64,000 nt of DNA. Origin: Schizophyllum amplum. Its lineage: Eukaryota > Basidiomycota > Agaricomycetes > Agaricales > Schizophyllaceae. Positions 11,488 to 23,662 of the stretch are shown in pieces. The notes under the pieces were generated by a model, which saw only the letters and a program-made list of their open reading frames with translations, was not told the origin of the DNA and made no database searches. Location: NCBI GenBank assembly GCA_007026445.1, contig VDMD01000012.1:124001-188000 (forward strand). The letters are read 5' to 3'. Numbering within the stretch: position 1 is the stretch's first letter; each line of letters starts with the position of its first letter. The position numbers and the translations under genes were made by a program.

Positions 11488-14343
11488 TTAAAGCTCGGGT
11501 ATGGTAGTTAACGAGTCATGCGCCTGGCGGGGGTCCACCGGACGCCCTGCACCCTGCGGGTGCAGCGGGGAGCCAGAGACGGCGGCCTCCTGCTTATTCA
11601 AGAGGCGCTCGACTGCAGGGACCTTAGGACGATCGACATCACAGGTGCAAAGCGACTCACCGGCGACGAGATGCTTGCTGTACGCGCTGGAGTACCTGCG
11701 CATGTTCGCGATATGCGGCTTCACCTTCGCAATGAGCATGTCCTTTTGCTCGCCCTCCGCTGTCGCGAGGGCGCGCTGCAGGACGTAGTCTGTACGTGAT
11801 AATCAACATCAGACGCAACAACACGCAGGGGAATGCACGTACTCGCAAACTGGTCCTTCATCATGATGACCAGAGGGCTGACGCCGTCCGCCGTCGGCAT
11901 CATGATCTCGTCGATGAGATGGGCGCGCGTCTCCACGTCCGCAAAGACCAAAGCCTTCTCGCAGACGTTCGACGCAAACTTGTGTCGCGCGAGAGCCAGG
12001 ATCTGACCCCGCATCTGGTTCAGAACCAGCGCCTTGTCCGTCGCGGACCCGTGCTCGATGACAAACTGCACGACGTAGTTCTGCAGCCATAGTCAGCACA
12101 CAAGGAACAGGCAAGCTGGAAGATGATGACTCACGCCGAACTGGTCCTGGGCGAGGTTGAGCACGTATTTGTGCAGCTCATCCATGAGCGGGAATGTCAT
12201 TTCGTGCGGGAGATGCTCCAGCGAGCGCTGGAGCACACGGCACCCGTAGGGGTGCGTCGAGAGGTCGTAGACATTGCCGCGGAACGTCGACACGAACTGG
12301 AGCCGATCCGCCGGCACACGCTCAATTAGTTTTTGGATAACCTGGAAGGAAGTATGAACACCACTGCGCATATCAACAGAGGCAGGTGCACTGACGTGAT
12401 TACCGTTCGCGTCCTTCACACACTTAAGCACATGAGCCTCGAGTTCGCGGACGAAAGCGCCCTGCTGCTCCGGTAGAATACACTCGATAGCCTGATGAAC
12501 ATTGCATCAGCCGCCACGCATGAAATGGACAGATGGAAGTACGAACCTTTTGAACAACTCTGCAACCGTACATCTGTAGTGACAGGGGAAGGATGTGGCC
12601 CTCCATAGTGCTGGCGAGGACGGTCTTCTGTACTTGGGTACCGTGCTCAAATAGCTTCTGAATAACCTGCACAAGTCATCAGCATGCACGACTGTGGCGA
12701 CATCGAGAGCATACGCACGTAATTACCGAAAACATCTTGAATAAGCTGAAGCGCATTGTCCGGCACAATCTCGTCGAACACAATCTGCTTCTCCTCGGTC
12801 GAAGCCGTCTCAAGCTTCTGCTGGATGAAGCGGGAGCCGTGTTGGTCACCAGAGAACTCGACGATGTAGCCGAAGATATCCTGTCAACTGTCAACAACAA
12901 GTTCCCGATGCGAGCGCGTCACGACGCACCCTAAGCTCCCATTTCCTAGCTTTGTTCGCGCGGAACTCGTCGAGCAACGCGCTGCGGAGGGCGATGCTAC
13001 GATGGCGGCCGTGGCGCAGGGGCGCGTACATGGCCGGCTGCGAGTACATATTGCTGCCGGTGATCATCATCGGGATGCCGCTGCTGTACTCCATTGTGTT
13101 GCGTGGGTACACAGGAGACGACGGCGTTGAGCGCATCATACCCGGCGAGGTCAGGCCCTGCTGAATGTTCAACTTGTAGTAGGCGTCAGCAAATGGTGCT
13201 CGCGGTTGCAGCACTAGGTGCCAACCTGCATCTCCCGCTTCTTGTCGCTGTACGTCGCCGGCGTCGAGGGGGCCGATGTCGGGGTCAACATCGGCGTCGG
13301 CGGCGTGTACATGGGGTAGTAGTACTGGTTGCCGCGTCCGCCACTGTAGTCATAGTAGAGACCAGCTTGTTGGCGGTGCATGTCAGAGATGGGGCTCGGG
13401 GGAACGCTCTGCAACCTAGAGTACATAGCCACGATCGTCAGCACAACCCGAAGAGGCGCAAATCGTTAGATCGTTCTCCTCACCCATAGGGATAGTCCAT
13501 ATAGGATTCTCTGGTGGCGGGATTGGCATAATAGCCGCCATAGTCGGCAGGAGAGTAGACGCCGTAAGGACGGTGCGCAGTCATCGGAGGGGGTATCCGA
13601 ATTGGCGAGGGGGGTCCAGCTGCACGGGCCTGGCCGCTATAGTCGTCTGCGACAACCATGCCGCGCAGTGCGAGGCTGAGGTCGGTGTCGACTCCAGAGC
13701 CGGGAAGTGTGTCGAAGGCTCCTGCTGTTGGTAGGAAAGTTAGCATGGCTACTATACTGCTAGCGGGAGAAGACTTACCGGTCGGGGACGTTGACGACGC
13801 ATACCGCGTGTTGGCTTCCTTCACGTTGTCATACCCTTGAGGCGAATACCGCCCGCTCTTGGCACCGGCGGGGCGCTCATCCTGAGGACACGAGGTGTGT
13901 GAGATCGAAAGCCTAAGTTAACGCGCGGAAACGCACCATTCTACCTACCGAGAGTGTCGGACCGTTCTGCCTCTGCATCGATGCGTGCAAAATGGATGAG
14001 TCCTGCAAAACGGGGGTCAGCTACGCGTGCTATGACATGCGGACGCCGCGTCGCGCGTACCAGAGGCGCGTTGTCCTTCTTGGCAGGACTGGTGCTCTCG
14101 TCTTCCCAGACGCCACTTGTAGGACGCGAGGACGTCCAACTCTCGGAGCGTGCTGTCGTGCTTGACTGGTCGGTCAAGCTGGTAGCCGAGGAGACGGAAA
14201 GGTTCCGCTTGGACGTCGGGTTGTTGCCCCACACCTGATGGAAACGCCCACATTAGTTATTACGCGAACGGGAGCACGAGGAGTCGGCGACGCACGGGCC
14301 AACCGGAGTTGAGGGTCTTGAAGCTGCCATTGGGGTTGCCCAT
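11488..14343 (-). CDS. Pumilio/PUF-family RNA-binding protein
   Basis: Starts at 14343 ([16 protein letters not shown]) with at least ten short introns. The N-terminal half is disordered (Ser, Pro, Tyr and Gly rich, including [16 protein letters not shown]). From about 12950 down to 11650 there are eight Pumilio repeats. Their RNA-contact positions read in order SRFIQ, NYVIQ, CRVVQ, NHVIQ, CRVLQ, NYVVQ, SNVCE and NYVLQ, the last one spliced across an intron. The domain closes with [20 protein letters not shown], the usual C-terminal cap. PUF proteins bind 3' UTRs and recruit deadenylases, repressing translation or directing mRNA localisation in the cytoplasm. This repeat set equals the canonical Pumilio/Puf3 code, so the expected target is UGUAUAUA. 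The stop at 11488 follows an acidic and Pro-containing tail ([20 protein letters not shown]). Confidence 0.95.
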
Positions 14344-17300
14344 TGCTGCTCCGAGAATGTTGGCGGAAGATGTGGAGAGGGAGCGGTGAGACTACAGCGG
14401 GGTGAGTGAGCGTAGGTGTGGGAGGAGGGGTGTGCGCACGGTGGGAGGCGAGTTGGTGGGAGCGGAGTTCAAGGCCGAGGATCCAGAGACTTTGCGAGAG
14501 GCGTCCGCAGACATGCGCAGACGAATTAGAACTAGAAAACTGTGAGGGAGGATCAAGAAGGTGAGGGGTGGGACGCACCGTAAGTGAACAATTAGGGACA
14601 CTACGAGTATGTATTTGAGCCTGACGAAGAAAGGAAGACGCGTCAAAGGCCGTTTGTACAAAGCGCAAGCGGTGTGTCGGCTGGGACGCTGCGCAAAGAG
14701 AGCAAGCGCGTGTGGGGGGAAGAAACGCGACTCACGAAGAGGATGGTGGAGGAGGTAGGCGTATATAAGGAGGGAATGTACACGGGGCCGCTGCGAACCG
14801 AGTGACGGTCGAGAGCAAGGCAGGAAAAGTTGGGGTTTCCTGCCACGCACAAGCCTGCGAACGAGGCGTGGTAAATGTAGTAAATCTCCGTGGAACCAGA
14901 ACAGAGGTTGTGAATGCCGGCATCAGAATTAATTACCCGGCCGCTTCTCATGATCGCCCCGCACGTGTCTCTCATGTCCCCCTCGAGCGCCGTCACCCGT
15001 GTTCGGGGATGTCGAGGACTCCCTCGCAAGTACCCCATGGGTAATGGCATCTCATGGCATCTTCAGCTTGCCTCGAACATGCGGTGCAGAGACAGCTCCG
15101 AGCTCTTCATACTCCAGGTCTGTCTGCGCGGTCACTCCGAAGCGCGCGCATACATCGCATGGCCTTGGCGACGGCGTGCTTCTGTCTCAATCGAGCCCCC
15201 GGCGTGTTCTGCTTACTCGTGCTTATCCACAGCGAGCTGGGGCTCACGCACCCCGTCACACACGCTCGAGGGGACCTCGAATACATCCAGAATATCTGCA
15301 GGTTTACTACAATTTCTCTCATGCTGGCCCAGTCAATCCGCATCGGGAAGGTGAACAACACTGTGACCAAATCGGCAAAACGGTGCACCACGAGCGATAC
15401 ACGTGGCCCCGCATCCCATGTACTGCGGACTCCGACTCCGCAATCCGTGAGCAGGCTTTGAACAGGCTGTCCCCTTTCTCAGCGCCGCCATGGTTTGGCC
15501 ATGGTCGCCCTCCGCCCTCTGCGACGGGTCCGTTTCTGCCCAACTCCGACCCGCTGGGCCGCCGCAGAATTGCGTCTCTTGGTGGCTTCTCCATCTCCGG
15601 CTCTGAATCTCAAGTGATGGCCGCCTCTTGGTTCTTCGATTGCATGGATGGTCACAAGACTCAGACAAGACTCGTGATTCTGCTCAAATTCTGCTTTGCC
15701 TTCGTCAGTCTCATCTGTCTGCTGACGCACCTTGACCTGGTCCTGCTCCGAACTTCCTTCTTTCGGCATGTTGGTAAGCTTGTGCGCCTTCAGGTCTGCA
15801 TATAAGCACTGGTCTCTCGCAACATCGGACGCCCTATGAGGAGAAATTCGGGCTGCCTGACCCGGGACGGGCCCTGTGTTGATCGAACCGCTGCCCGAAT
15901 AGACGCACTGCACACGGGCGGCCGCATCTCGCACGGGCGTAAGTCCAAAAGGACCTTCCCCCGGCGCCGATCTGTTCACAGTCGATCTCTGTATTCCAGT
16001 CTCCTCCCGCGATATGATGCTTTCGAACACCAAAGCGCTTCGCCGTGATATTAGAAGGCAGTCATCCTTGCGCTCCTACAAACGCTCACTGTGCTCTTGG
16101 TTGATTCTCTCATCTGACTCGTCCATCTCAGGGTGTAGTATGACCTTGCACATCCGGAGGCTCAATACGCACGGCGACCGTCCCCCTCTCCCCGCCGCGC
16201 GACACGTTTGTAAAGGCTGCCCCGTGCCCTTGTCTCTTCAACTTGTGCGCCATGCCCCTGATGCCTTCGTGCTCGGCTATCCCGGACGCCGCACGCAGTC
16301 CCTGACTGGATCGTCTGCGCAACAACATGACATCAGTTTCGTTCTACACGCAATAGAGGGAGCAGTTTTCTGGTGCAAACCTTGTTCTGCATCAGAGGAG
16401 CAAACGCGCCCCGACAATTTTTCTATCACAGCGAAGTCGAACCGTGAACATGACTCCGCTTCTCACGGCGAGTTTCTCCCAGGCTTCTCCTCGAGGCGAT
16501 CCTCTAAAACTTCCTAACGAAGGTCGTACGCAAGTCGGACGAAGCCGCGGAAGCGTGAAGGCGCCTTGGCACGCCCACTTTGCAGTCGCAGAGCAGAGCG
16601 CGTCATCGCAGCCGCTGCATGCGCACGAAATGAGGCCAGTGCGCTCCGCCGAGCAGGCGATGGCGAGAGGACAGTCCCTGAGACATTTATCTCCAGCGGT
16701 GTGCATACTTAGGCGCAAACGCACAGGCCGGTGAGCGTTAAAGTTCATGATAGCACCCGATGCGCCGGTTGGTATTTGCCCTGCTGATTGCGCGCCTATA
16801 GACACCGAGGCCAGTACGCCACATGGACCTACAAGTATGCCACCCAATCTCTTGTGCGACTTCCAATTAAAGCTGCCTTGATATCCGTCATCATAAATTA
16901 TGGGCTTCCAAGTTCCGTTGGTGGAGACGCAGCTCTCATTATCATGATGAAGTCCCCCTGGCGACAAAATTGACTACCTCCCAGCTTCTATTGGGGTAAA
17001 CCACAGCTACAGCCTCCGGAGAAGTGCTGTCGTCGTCGGATTGCAACAGTGCGCGGAGGTGAGCGGCGACAATCGCTCGCCGATATTACGGAGGCTTGGA
17101 GGCGCCTTGCTCGCCCTCTTACGCCAGTGGCGTCCGACCTAACGCAGTACAGTGACTGCTGAAGATTTCTGCAGCCCCTGACGAGGGCAACTCCCAAATC
17201 TATTCAGATCATCCTCCTGTCTCGACATCATTCGTCAACCTCGGACCCAGAGGCCGACCGGAGGCGCACCATACTGGCGTGCGCGAAGCCTACTCCATGT

Positions 17301-17979
17301 AGCTTTCAGGGTCGAGAGCAAATACACATTCGTGCAGGTCTCCCCTGGGTCTCCCCCCACTTCTAGCGCAATCTAACGCCGCGCTGAGACAAGGGCGCTT
17401 CCCTCGCCCTCGACGGTGCATTTGTTTGCGCTCCCCGTATATTTATCTTTGCTGCGCCGCTCCGCTCGCTCGAGGGTGTTGAGAGGCTCAAAGGCGTTCT
17501 GGCGCGCAAGCGAGCCTCGGCCCACAGGACGACCGAATGTCGAACGGAAGTGCCGCAATTTCCCAAGTTCGAGTTCGGTCGAGTCTCACGGGCGCGTGGA
17601 AGCGACGATTGTTGTTACCTAATGGAGTTGGCCAGTACTTCCGCGGATGCATTTTGCTTCGTGCACGGTCTTGCACGGTGCGCCTGGAGAGCGCGCTCCT
17701 ACTTAGCTTCAAGCTGCCTCAATATTCAATATTCAGCCCTCGTTCCTCTTGTTCCTGCGGTGTTGACCGTTTGACGTTCTCGTACGTGTTGCTCCTCCAA
17801 CTTGCAGGTCATATCCTGGGCCGCGTATCTCATCGTGCCCTGCCCCTCAAGCGCCTAACAAACTGCGCTCAGGATTCGCAGACAAATGAATCTGCAATAG
17901 GTGCGAAACTTTTACATGAATGTATGTTTGAATCTTTCGGTTATTCTCATACAATACTTCCTTCCTATCATTTGCGCCT
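14344..17979. other. 3.6-kb stretch with no supported gene
   Basis: Several open frames of 100-270 codons occur (the longest is 14999-15805 on the plus strand), but none shows a conserved motif, a plausible splice pattern or normal composition, and they overlap one another on both strands. The segment next to 14343 is pyrimidine rich in the PUF sense and probably holds the PUF 5' leader and promoter. I see no terminal repeats, tandem arrays or structured RNA. Confidence 0.35.
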
Positions 17980-19204
17980 TTAGTTCGTGCCATCTGGCAA
18001 ATCCGGCGCCGGGAAGTCGGTCGACATATGCTCAGCCTACACGTATATGTCAGAAACGTCGCTTGCGACAGGAAGGCGGCTAGAGCAAGGCAAGACACTC
18101 ACGTAATACCTGAAGTGCACGGTCTGCCCAACGCGGCTTATCTCCTCCACTTCCTCAGCGGTCAGGAGATCGCCTGGGAGGTGGGCGATATCAGCAAGGC
18201 CCTGGATGCGGCCGGGGTTGCCGGACGCAGTGACGGCCACTGCGCCGGTAGCACGCGTCCAGAGGAGGAGCACCGTCACTTCATCGACTTTGACAGGGAG
18301 ATCCTGGGTGGGGTAGGGACATCAGTACAGTAATTATACGCCTCGTCGCCAAACTGCTCGAGGATTGTAGGAAGACAAATGAACGTCCACTCACCGGGTT
18401 GCTGGAGGATACACACTGCGCAATGCGGGTGAGCACAGGCTTGAGGGGTCCGCCCGTTGGGTGGCGAAGGAGCGGGGTCAAAGGACCGAAGGCTTCGGTG
18501 AGGATTCCGTGCTTCTTTCCAATTTCGAGAACCGGCTTGAGGTGGGCGAGCACATACGGATGGTACTCAAACTGATGAGACACGCGCCAGTCAAACACCC
18601 CATAAAACTCAGCAGATGAGACCGACTTGCCTGGTTCACGACTGGCTTGTAGCGCGCGCCCTCCAAGATGATCTCGAGGTCCTGAGGGCGGAAGTTGCTG
18701 ACACCGATGTCCTTGAGCTCGCCCGCAGCCTTCATGTCCTCAAAAATACCCCAAGTTGCCTTAAGATCGGCACGGGGTACGACATGGGGGTTGTGAATTA
18801 AGAAGAGATCCGGCACAAAGCCCAGCTTTTCGATGGATCCCTTGATAACGGTGCGAACTTCGTTGAGAGGGTTGATGTATTCCGCTGTTCCTTGTAGTTT
18901 CTTATCGTTCGTACGTCCGGACACTAAGAACAATCAGCATTGGCATAGGGCGAAGGGGCAGAGACGCACACTTCGTGGTGACGAAGATGTCATCCTTCTT
19001 GAGGCTCGAGGTCTTCACGACCTCTCCCGTCGCCTCTTCGTTCCCATAGTTCTGCGCGGTGTCGATGTGGCGGATGCCCGCCGCGATCGCGATGCGTCCC
19101 GATTCAATTGCAGTCTTGTGTGCATCGCCAGAGCCGTTTCCCCAGGCGAGCCATGGGATCTTCGTGCCAGAGGACAGCGTAAAGGTCGCGATAGACTTGG
19201 ACAT
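17980..19204 (-). CDS. aldo/keto reductase (AKR superfamily)
   Basis: NADPH-dependent carbonyl reductase of the aldo/keto family, cytosolic, with the physiological substrate unknown. It starts MSKSIATFTLSSGTKIPWLAWGNGSG at 19204. Catalytic residues fit the family: Asp and Tyr in AAGIRHIDTAQNYGNEEA, Lys in DDIFVTTK, His in DLFLIHNPH. The cofactor and substrate loops follow (ELKDIGVSNFRPQDLEIILEGARYKPVVNQ, then FEYHPYVLAHLKPVLEI). The C-terminal exons encode VTASGNPGRIQGLADI and end DFPAPDLPDGTN at a stop at 17980. Joining VVNQ to FEYHPY requires an intron with a GC donor (18630-18572, GCAAGT...CAG). There are about five introns. The family includes xylose and glycerol-type reductases; GSGDAHKT rather than a standard coenzyme loop makes substrate assignment unsafe. 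Confidence 0.88.
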
Positions 19205-19959
19205 GATGATGGTGGTGGATGGGAGAATTGTGCGGAAGCTTGCGATGGCGATCGACGAAGAAGATAAGGTCGCTGACCCGACGCTGACTGTTCGATGACA
19301 ATATTTGACTGGGCAGTCGAGATCATGACGTGCGGTCCTTCAAACAGTACTCAAACTTGTCAAAGCCGTCGGCGAGGTCTGGCGAGGTCCGCTCCTCGCA
19401 AGAATCGTTCAAGCTGCAGAGTCATCACACATTTTGCCAACGCACAGCTCGTTTATTTGCATGATGCATCCCAATACTCGACACATCGCTGGAGAAGGCG
19501 GTGAAGCATGGTCAATGTCGAGTGGCAGATGGGGACCGGTCCGATGAGCCGATATCTGAATTTGGTAAACAAATGCTCTGATATCCCCGGGTATGGACCC
19601 ACAACGCTCAGCGGATATCATAGAAGTATTATAGATACTTATGAGGAGCTGACCTGCATATCATTCATTCTGGCCCCAAGCGCTACCAGAGCGCTTCAAA
19701 CATGTTGGCGTCCGGCGATCCAAGAACCCGTAAGAAAGTCTTACTGTGCTGAGAGGCAGTAGCGCGTACAGTCACGTCTTTGTCGGATACTCTTCACATA
19801 TCCAAGTCTGTAACGGTCAGCTTCGGGCAAAGGTTTGGCCGGCGTGCTCAAGCCTCAGCTGCTACTCAGCGGCGGACTTGCTCTTGGGTCAATCCCGCCC
19901 TCCCGTACAGAGCCGTCTACAGATACTGCGATGTCATCTATTTATCTATGCTTCTAGGC
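19205..19959. other. no gene seen
   Basis: About 750 bases between the aldo/keto reductase start and the 3' end of the mitochondrial carrier. It holds the promoter of the former and the 3' end of the latter. No conserved frame. Confidence 0.35.
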
Positions 19960-21046
19960 CTACACGACGTGCTGAATCGCCCACTCATATACGCCCAAGA
20001 ATACCGCTCCACCGGCGGAAATCCACATCATGCGTGGGACGATGCCAGAGAACAACGCCTTTGCGCCTTCTTGCGCAACGATAGTCCGTGCACGCTGCGG
20101 GAGAGAAGGCATCTTATTCTGGCCGACCTGGAACGACGAGTGAGAAGACATCCGAATGAGAGGCGTGGGGTTTGAGCGACGGTTGGCACTGTCACTTACT
20201 CGTGTGTCCAGCATGACCCGTGTCTTCAGTACATCCAATGGGGTGGTGACGGCCGCGGAGATGGCGCCGGCGACGCTGCCACAGAGCGCTGCCTCGTAAG
20301 GTGGCAGTCGCTGGTGACCCAACACGATTGCTGCCTCGCGCTTGAACAACTCGTATAATGGGAACTGCAGTGCGGTGAACGGGATCTATGAAGCAAGTTA
20401 GCGGGACGGAGTCCGTTCATTAATGGCCACACTCACATCGCGCATGAGGGTCGTTCCGAATCCGCGGAAGAAACCCCGCAGGCCTTCGTGGCGTAGCGTA
20501 AGTTTTGCAGCGCCCCAGGACGACTTGCCCTCGGGACCGAAGCTCATGGTTTGCGTTCGGGTCTTGATGACCTCGACGGGTACGCGAACGAAGCATGCTG
20601 CCTGTGATGCATAAGACCAGACTTCAAGGGAAGAGCAAGAGAGCGTACGGTTTCTGCAATAGATGCCGACATCATGTGAGTGAGGGGGGCGAGGTTTTCT
20701 GGCATGGGGAGGTTGTGCTTCATGAACTCGTAGGTAGAGAAGAACAGAGCGGCTAGGTGGTATGTCAGTGGACAGTACGAGATGGTGAGGGAACAACGTA
20801 CCCCCTGGAGCACTTCCAACAACGACGCTACCTAGACCCTTGTATACCCCATGGAAGCCGCCCGCTTTCACGAACCCCTGGGGCGCCTGAAGACGCGTCT
20901 TGAGGGTGTCCAGGGGGAAGAAGAGAATGTCGACGGATGTGCCGGCCATGCCGCCAGCCTACAACCTATCAGTCAAGAGCATGTTGTAGAGCAACATATG
21001 CACGCACACATAGCGCCTGTACGAATGTCGGTGGTTTGTGCTCCAT
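19960..21046 (-). CDS. pet8: mitochondrial S-adenosylmethionine carrier (Pet8/SLC25A26 type)
   Basis: Member of the mitochondrial carrier family, with three repeats each carrying the P-x-[DE]-x-x-[KR] signature: PLDTLK, PVEVIK and PLDVLK. The first repeat contains AGTSVDILFFPLDTLKTRLQ and GFHGVYKGLGSVVVGSAPGG, which is characteristic of the SAM carrier group. The last repeat ends GIVPRMMWISAGGAVFLGVYEWA. I place the start at 21046 (MEHKPPTFVQALC), spliced to AGGMAGTS by an intron that begins GTGCGTGCAT. A further intron interrupts VMLDTR/VGQNKM. The carrier exchanges cytosolic S-adenosylmethionine for S-adenosylhomocysteine across the inner membrane, supplying methylation and biotin/lipoate synthesis in the matrix (family knowledge). 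Its ATG lies 132 bp from that of the divergent OST3 gene. Confidence 0.92.
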
Positions 21047-21178
21047 GGCGCGGGACGAGCGCTTACGGACGCGCGACAGCGGAAGACGCGATCCCCCGAC
21101 GCGGCCCGATGGACCGGAGCATGTAGCGCAGCTCGGCACGTGCACCAGCGCCTTATACCTTCGAACACGTCGACGACC
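21047..21178. promoter_or_regulatory. short divergent promoter shared by the SAM carrier and OST3
   Basis: Only 132 bp separate the two start codons, which point away from each other. No TATA box stands out. The two genes must share control sequence or have overlapping promoters. Confidence 0.5.
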
Positions 21179-22369
21179 ATGAAGCTCGGACTGCTGGCGC
21201 TGCTGCTGGCGCCGCTGGCACTCGCGGCGAAGACGGTGAACCCCCAGGAGCAGCTTGCGGATCTGGCCTCCACCGGGGGCGGCATCATCCGCCTCGACGA
21301 CAAGACGTATGAGATGCTCACCGCGCCGCAGCGCAACTGGTCTGCGACCATATTGTTCACGGCGATGGACAAGCGCCGTCGCTGTGGGCCGTGCAAGTGC
21401 GTTTGACAGTGGGGCGATGACTGGGCTGGGACTGACACGCCTGACAGGGAGTTTGATCCTGCGTGGAATGCGGTCGCGAAGTCGTGGACCACCGTGCCGA
21501 AGGAGAGCAGGAATGACCACTTCTTTGCGGTCATTGATTTCGATGAGACGCCCTCCGTCTTTACCAAGGTATATGCATTGCAGCGACTTGTGGAATAGCG
21601 TTAACGGCTTGTCTGCAGCTGCGGATGGCTTCTGCGCCTGCTGTGCATGTCTACCTCCCTACCAGCGGCCCTCGGGGGACGGCACGCACCGACCCGATCT
21701 CCTATGACTTCTCCCAGTAAGTGTACCCCTGCACTCGCCAGCCCTCAAGAACTAACACCACCCAGGGGCTTCGAACCCGGCCCCCTTGCCGAACAACTCT
21801 CCCGCCACACGCCCGTTTCCATCCCCTACAAGGCCCCCTTCGACTGGGGCAAGCTCTTCCAGACCATCTCCTTTATTCTCTTCTTCATCCTCACCCTCCG
21901 CTGGATTGGCCCTGTCCTTATGAACCGCTGGCTGTGGTGTACGTTGACGATCATGACGAGCCTAGTCATGACCGGTGGGTACATGTTCACCAAAATCCGC
22001 GGCGTGCCGTATACGGGTGCGGACGGCGGCTGGATTGCGGGAGGCTACCAGAACCAGTTTGGCCAGGAAGTGCAAGTCGTGGCTTTCATCTGTACGTACC
22101 TTTGCGTCTTGGGGGATAGTGCTGTTATTGACGTGCACGTAGATGGCTTCCTAGCCTTTGCATTCATTATGCTCATCACCGTCGTTCCTTTGCAAAAGTC
22201 ACCGGGTCGCCAGGCGATGCAAATATACATCTGGACAGCCGTCATCTTCATCGTCTACTCGCTGCTGTTCTCCTTATTCAGGATCAAAAACAGAGGTGTG
22301 CAGCATCACCTCTCGTCTAGACCCGTTGCTGACTGATTCCCAGGTTACCCGTTCAAGCTCCTTATATAA
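21179..22369 (+). CDS. ost3: oligosaccharyltransferase subunit Ost3/Ost6
   Basis: The protein begins with a cleavable signal peptide (MKLGLLALLLAPLALAAK), then a lumenal thioredoxin-like domain with the redox motif CGPC (residues about 70-73), followed by the family segments DHFFAVIDFDETPSVF and AVHVYLPT. Four transmembrane helices follow, for example LFQTISFILFFILTLRW and FLAFAFIMLITVVPL, with the conserved YMFTKIRGVPYTG and GGYQNQFGQE between helices 2 and 3. Five introns are needed; the last joins NR to GYPFKLLI before the stop TAA at 22367-22369. The subunit forms mixed disulfides with acceptor glycoproteins in the ER lumen and so widens N-glycosylation site use (family knowledge). Two Ost3-class paralogues exist in yeast, and I cannot say which this represents. 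Confidence 0.93.
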
Positions 22370-22776
22370 GATTATGTAGTCGAGCCAATGAAAACATGTG
22401 TCCGAACAACTGCATATCAAGCCCTTCGTATGTTCGGCGTTCTGCAACTTCGGACCAGTGATGTTTGCTTCTCCCGACCACGACTGCCAAGATCTCCCGA
22501 GCGCCATGTACTGACTCCTGAGGGAGGTAGGACCAACGCTCAGGAGCTGATCTGTGATTTGAGAGAAGCATGTGTATTTTGCGACAATGCGATGATAGTT
22601 AGTAACCAATAAGTATATGAAGGGGCGTGCAAGGCTATGATGGAAAAGCAAGAGGTGAACGAATAAAGCATGCGAGGTAGAAGTACATAACAGAAGGGAG
22701 AGCAAATGTCCGCTGACTCTACCGACGCGGGCAGAAGTCGGTCGCGTCTACTGGCGAAAGCAGATGTACGTTGCCT

Positions 22777-23662
22777 CTATCGCCGAAGCTTGAAGTACAG
22801 AATGACACTGATAAGTGCCAGGAAGAAGACACCAATAAGGGCGAATATCACGCGCTGCTTATACATCCTGTTGATCATGTAAGGAAGAGTCCTGCGAAGA
22901 CATATGTTGGACGTACTGCCTTATCATCTTCTTCATAGTACTCGACGAGCGGTCGATGTTGGTATCCGCCGTGTGCAGCTGGGGATTCAAGCATCTATCA
23001 GCATCTTTCTCCATGTTTCAGATCAAGCGTACGCACCGTGTCCGTCGTGTGCAGGATCTGTTCGCGCTGCCCGCGCAAATTGCGCAGGATCTCCGCGCCG
23101 ACCTCCTCCGTGCGCAGCGCTACGCGCGTCGAGTCCTCCAGGCGCTGGGTGCCGTCCTCGAGCGTGTGGTGTCCTGCTAGCAGCCGCGTACGCTCGTCGG
23201 GCTCCGAGCCCCACGCGCGACTCGAGTCCTGTCGTTGAATGAGCTCCGCGCGCGTGGCGCTGTGGTATAGCTCGCGCGACTGCTTCTTGCACGACGCGAG
23301 CGTTCCTTTTGCCTGGCGCACGCGGCTCACGTATGCCGGCTTCTCGCGGTGCGTCTGGGGGATGTGCGAGAGAAGCTCCTCGAGATGGCTCAGCTTCGAG
23401 AGAGAAGCGTTAGTAGGCGCAGCACAGGTGAAAGAGCTGCGCACCATGTCGTCTGCCTCGTCCATGTCGAGTTCCGCTCTGCGGATGGATGCTTTGCGCT
23501 GCTCTGTGCGCGGGGTCGATCGTGAGCGCGGGGAAGTGACTGCCGCGCAAGATACTGACCGACTCCTTGCGAGGTAGCCGCAGAGAGCTTGCTTTGTATG
23601 GAGACGAGGAGGCCATTGAAGTCCTGCTCGTAAGATTCGAACAGCGTAACTTCAGTCGCCAT
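22777..23662 (-). CDS. vti1: Vti1-type Qb-SNARE
   Basis: Starts MATEVTLFESYEQDFNGLL at 23662. The N-terminal three-helix domain contains LSHLEELLSHIPQTHREKPAY and SRVRQAKGTLASCKKQSRELY. The SNARE motif runs from DEPERTRLLAG-like sequence through RLEDSTRVALRTEEVGAEIL and LRGQREQIL, with the zero-layer glutamine in LRGQ, to LHTADTNIDRSSSTMKKM. A C-terminal membrane anchor follows (VIFALIGVFFLALISVILYF) and a short lumenal KLRR. The introns begin after SQG, DDM, DT and MIR. Vti1 acts in Golgi-endosome and vacuolar fusion; in this window Vps54, a tether acting in retrograde transport to the Golgi, lies 5 kb away, but I infer no link from that alone. The start is 272 bp from the divergent gene at 23935. 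Confidence 0.9.

Noticed and set aside
14999..15805. 268-codon plus-strand open frame in the gene-free stretch
   Set aside because: No motif, odd composition, and overlapped by equally long frames on the minus strand (15479-16033). GC-rich DNA gives such frames by chance.
15479..16033. Minus-strand frame ending in a basic run (QKRTRRRGRRATMAKPWRR) that resembles a nuclear or DNA-binding tail
   Set aside because: There is no leucine-zipper or other domain and the basic run overlaps a plus-strand frame. Composition bias explains it.
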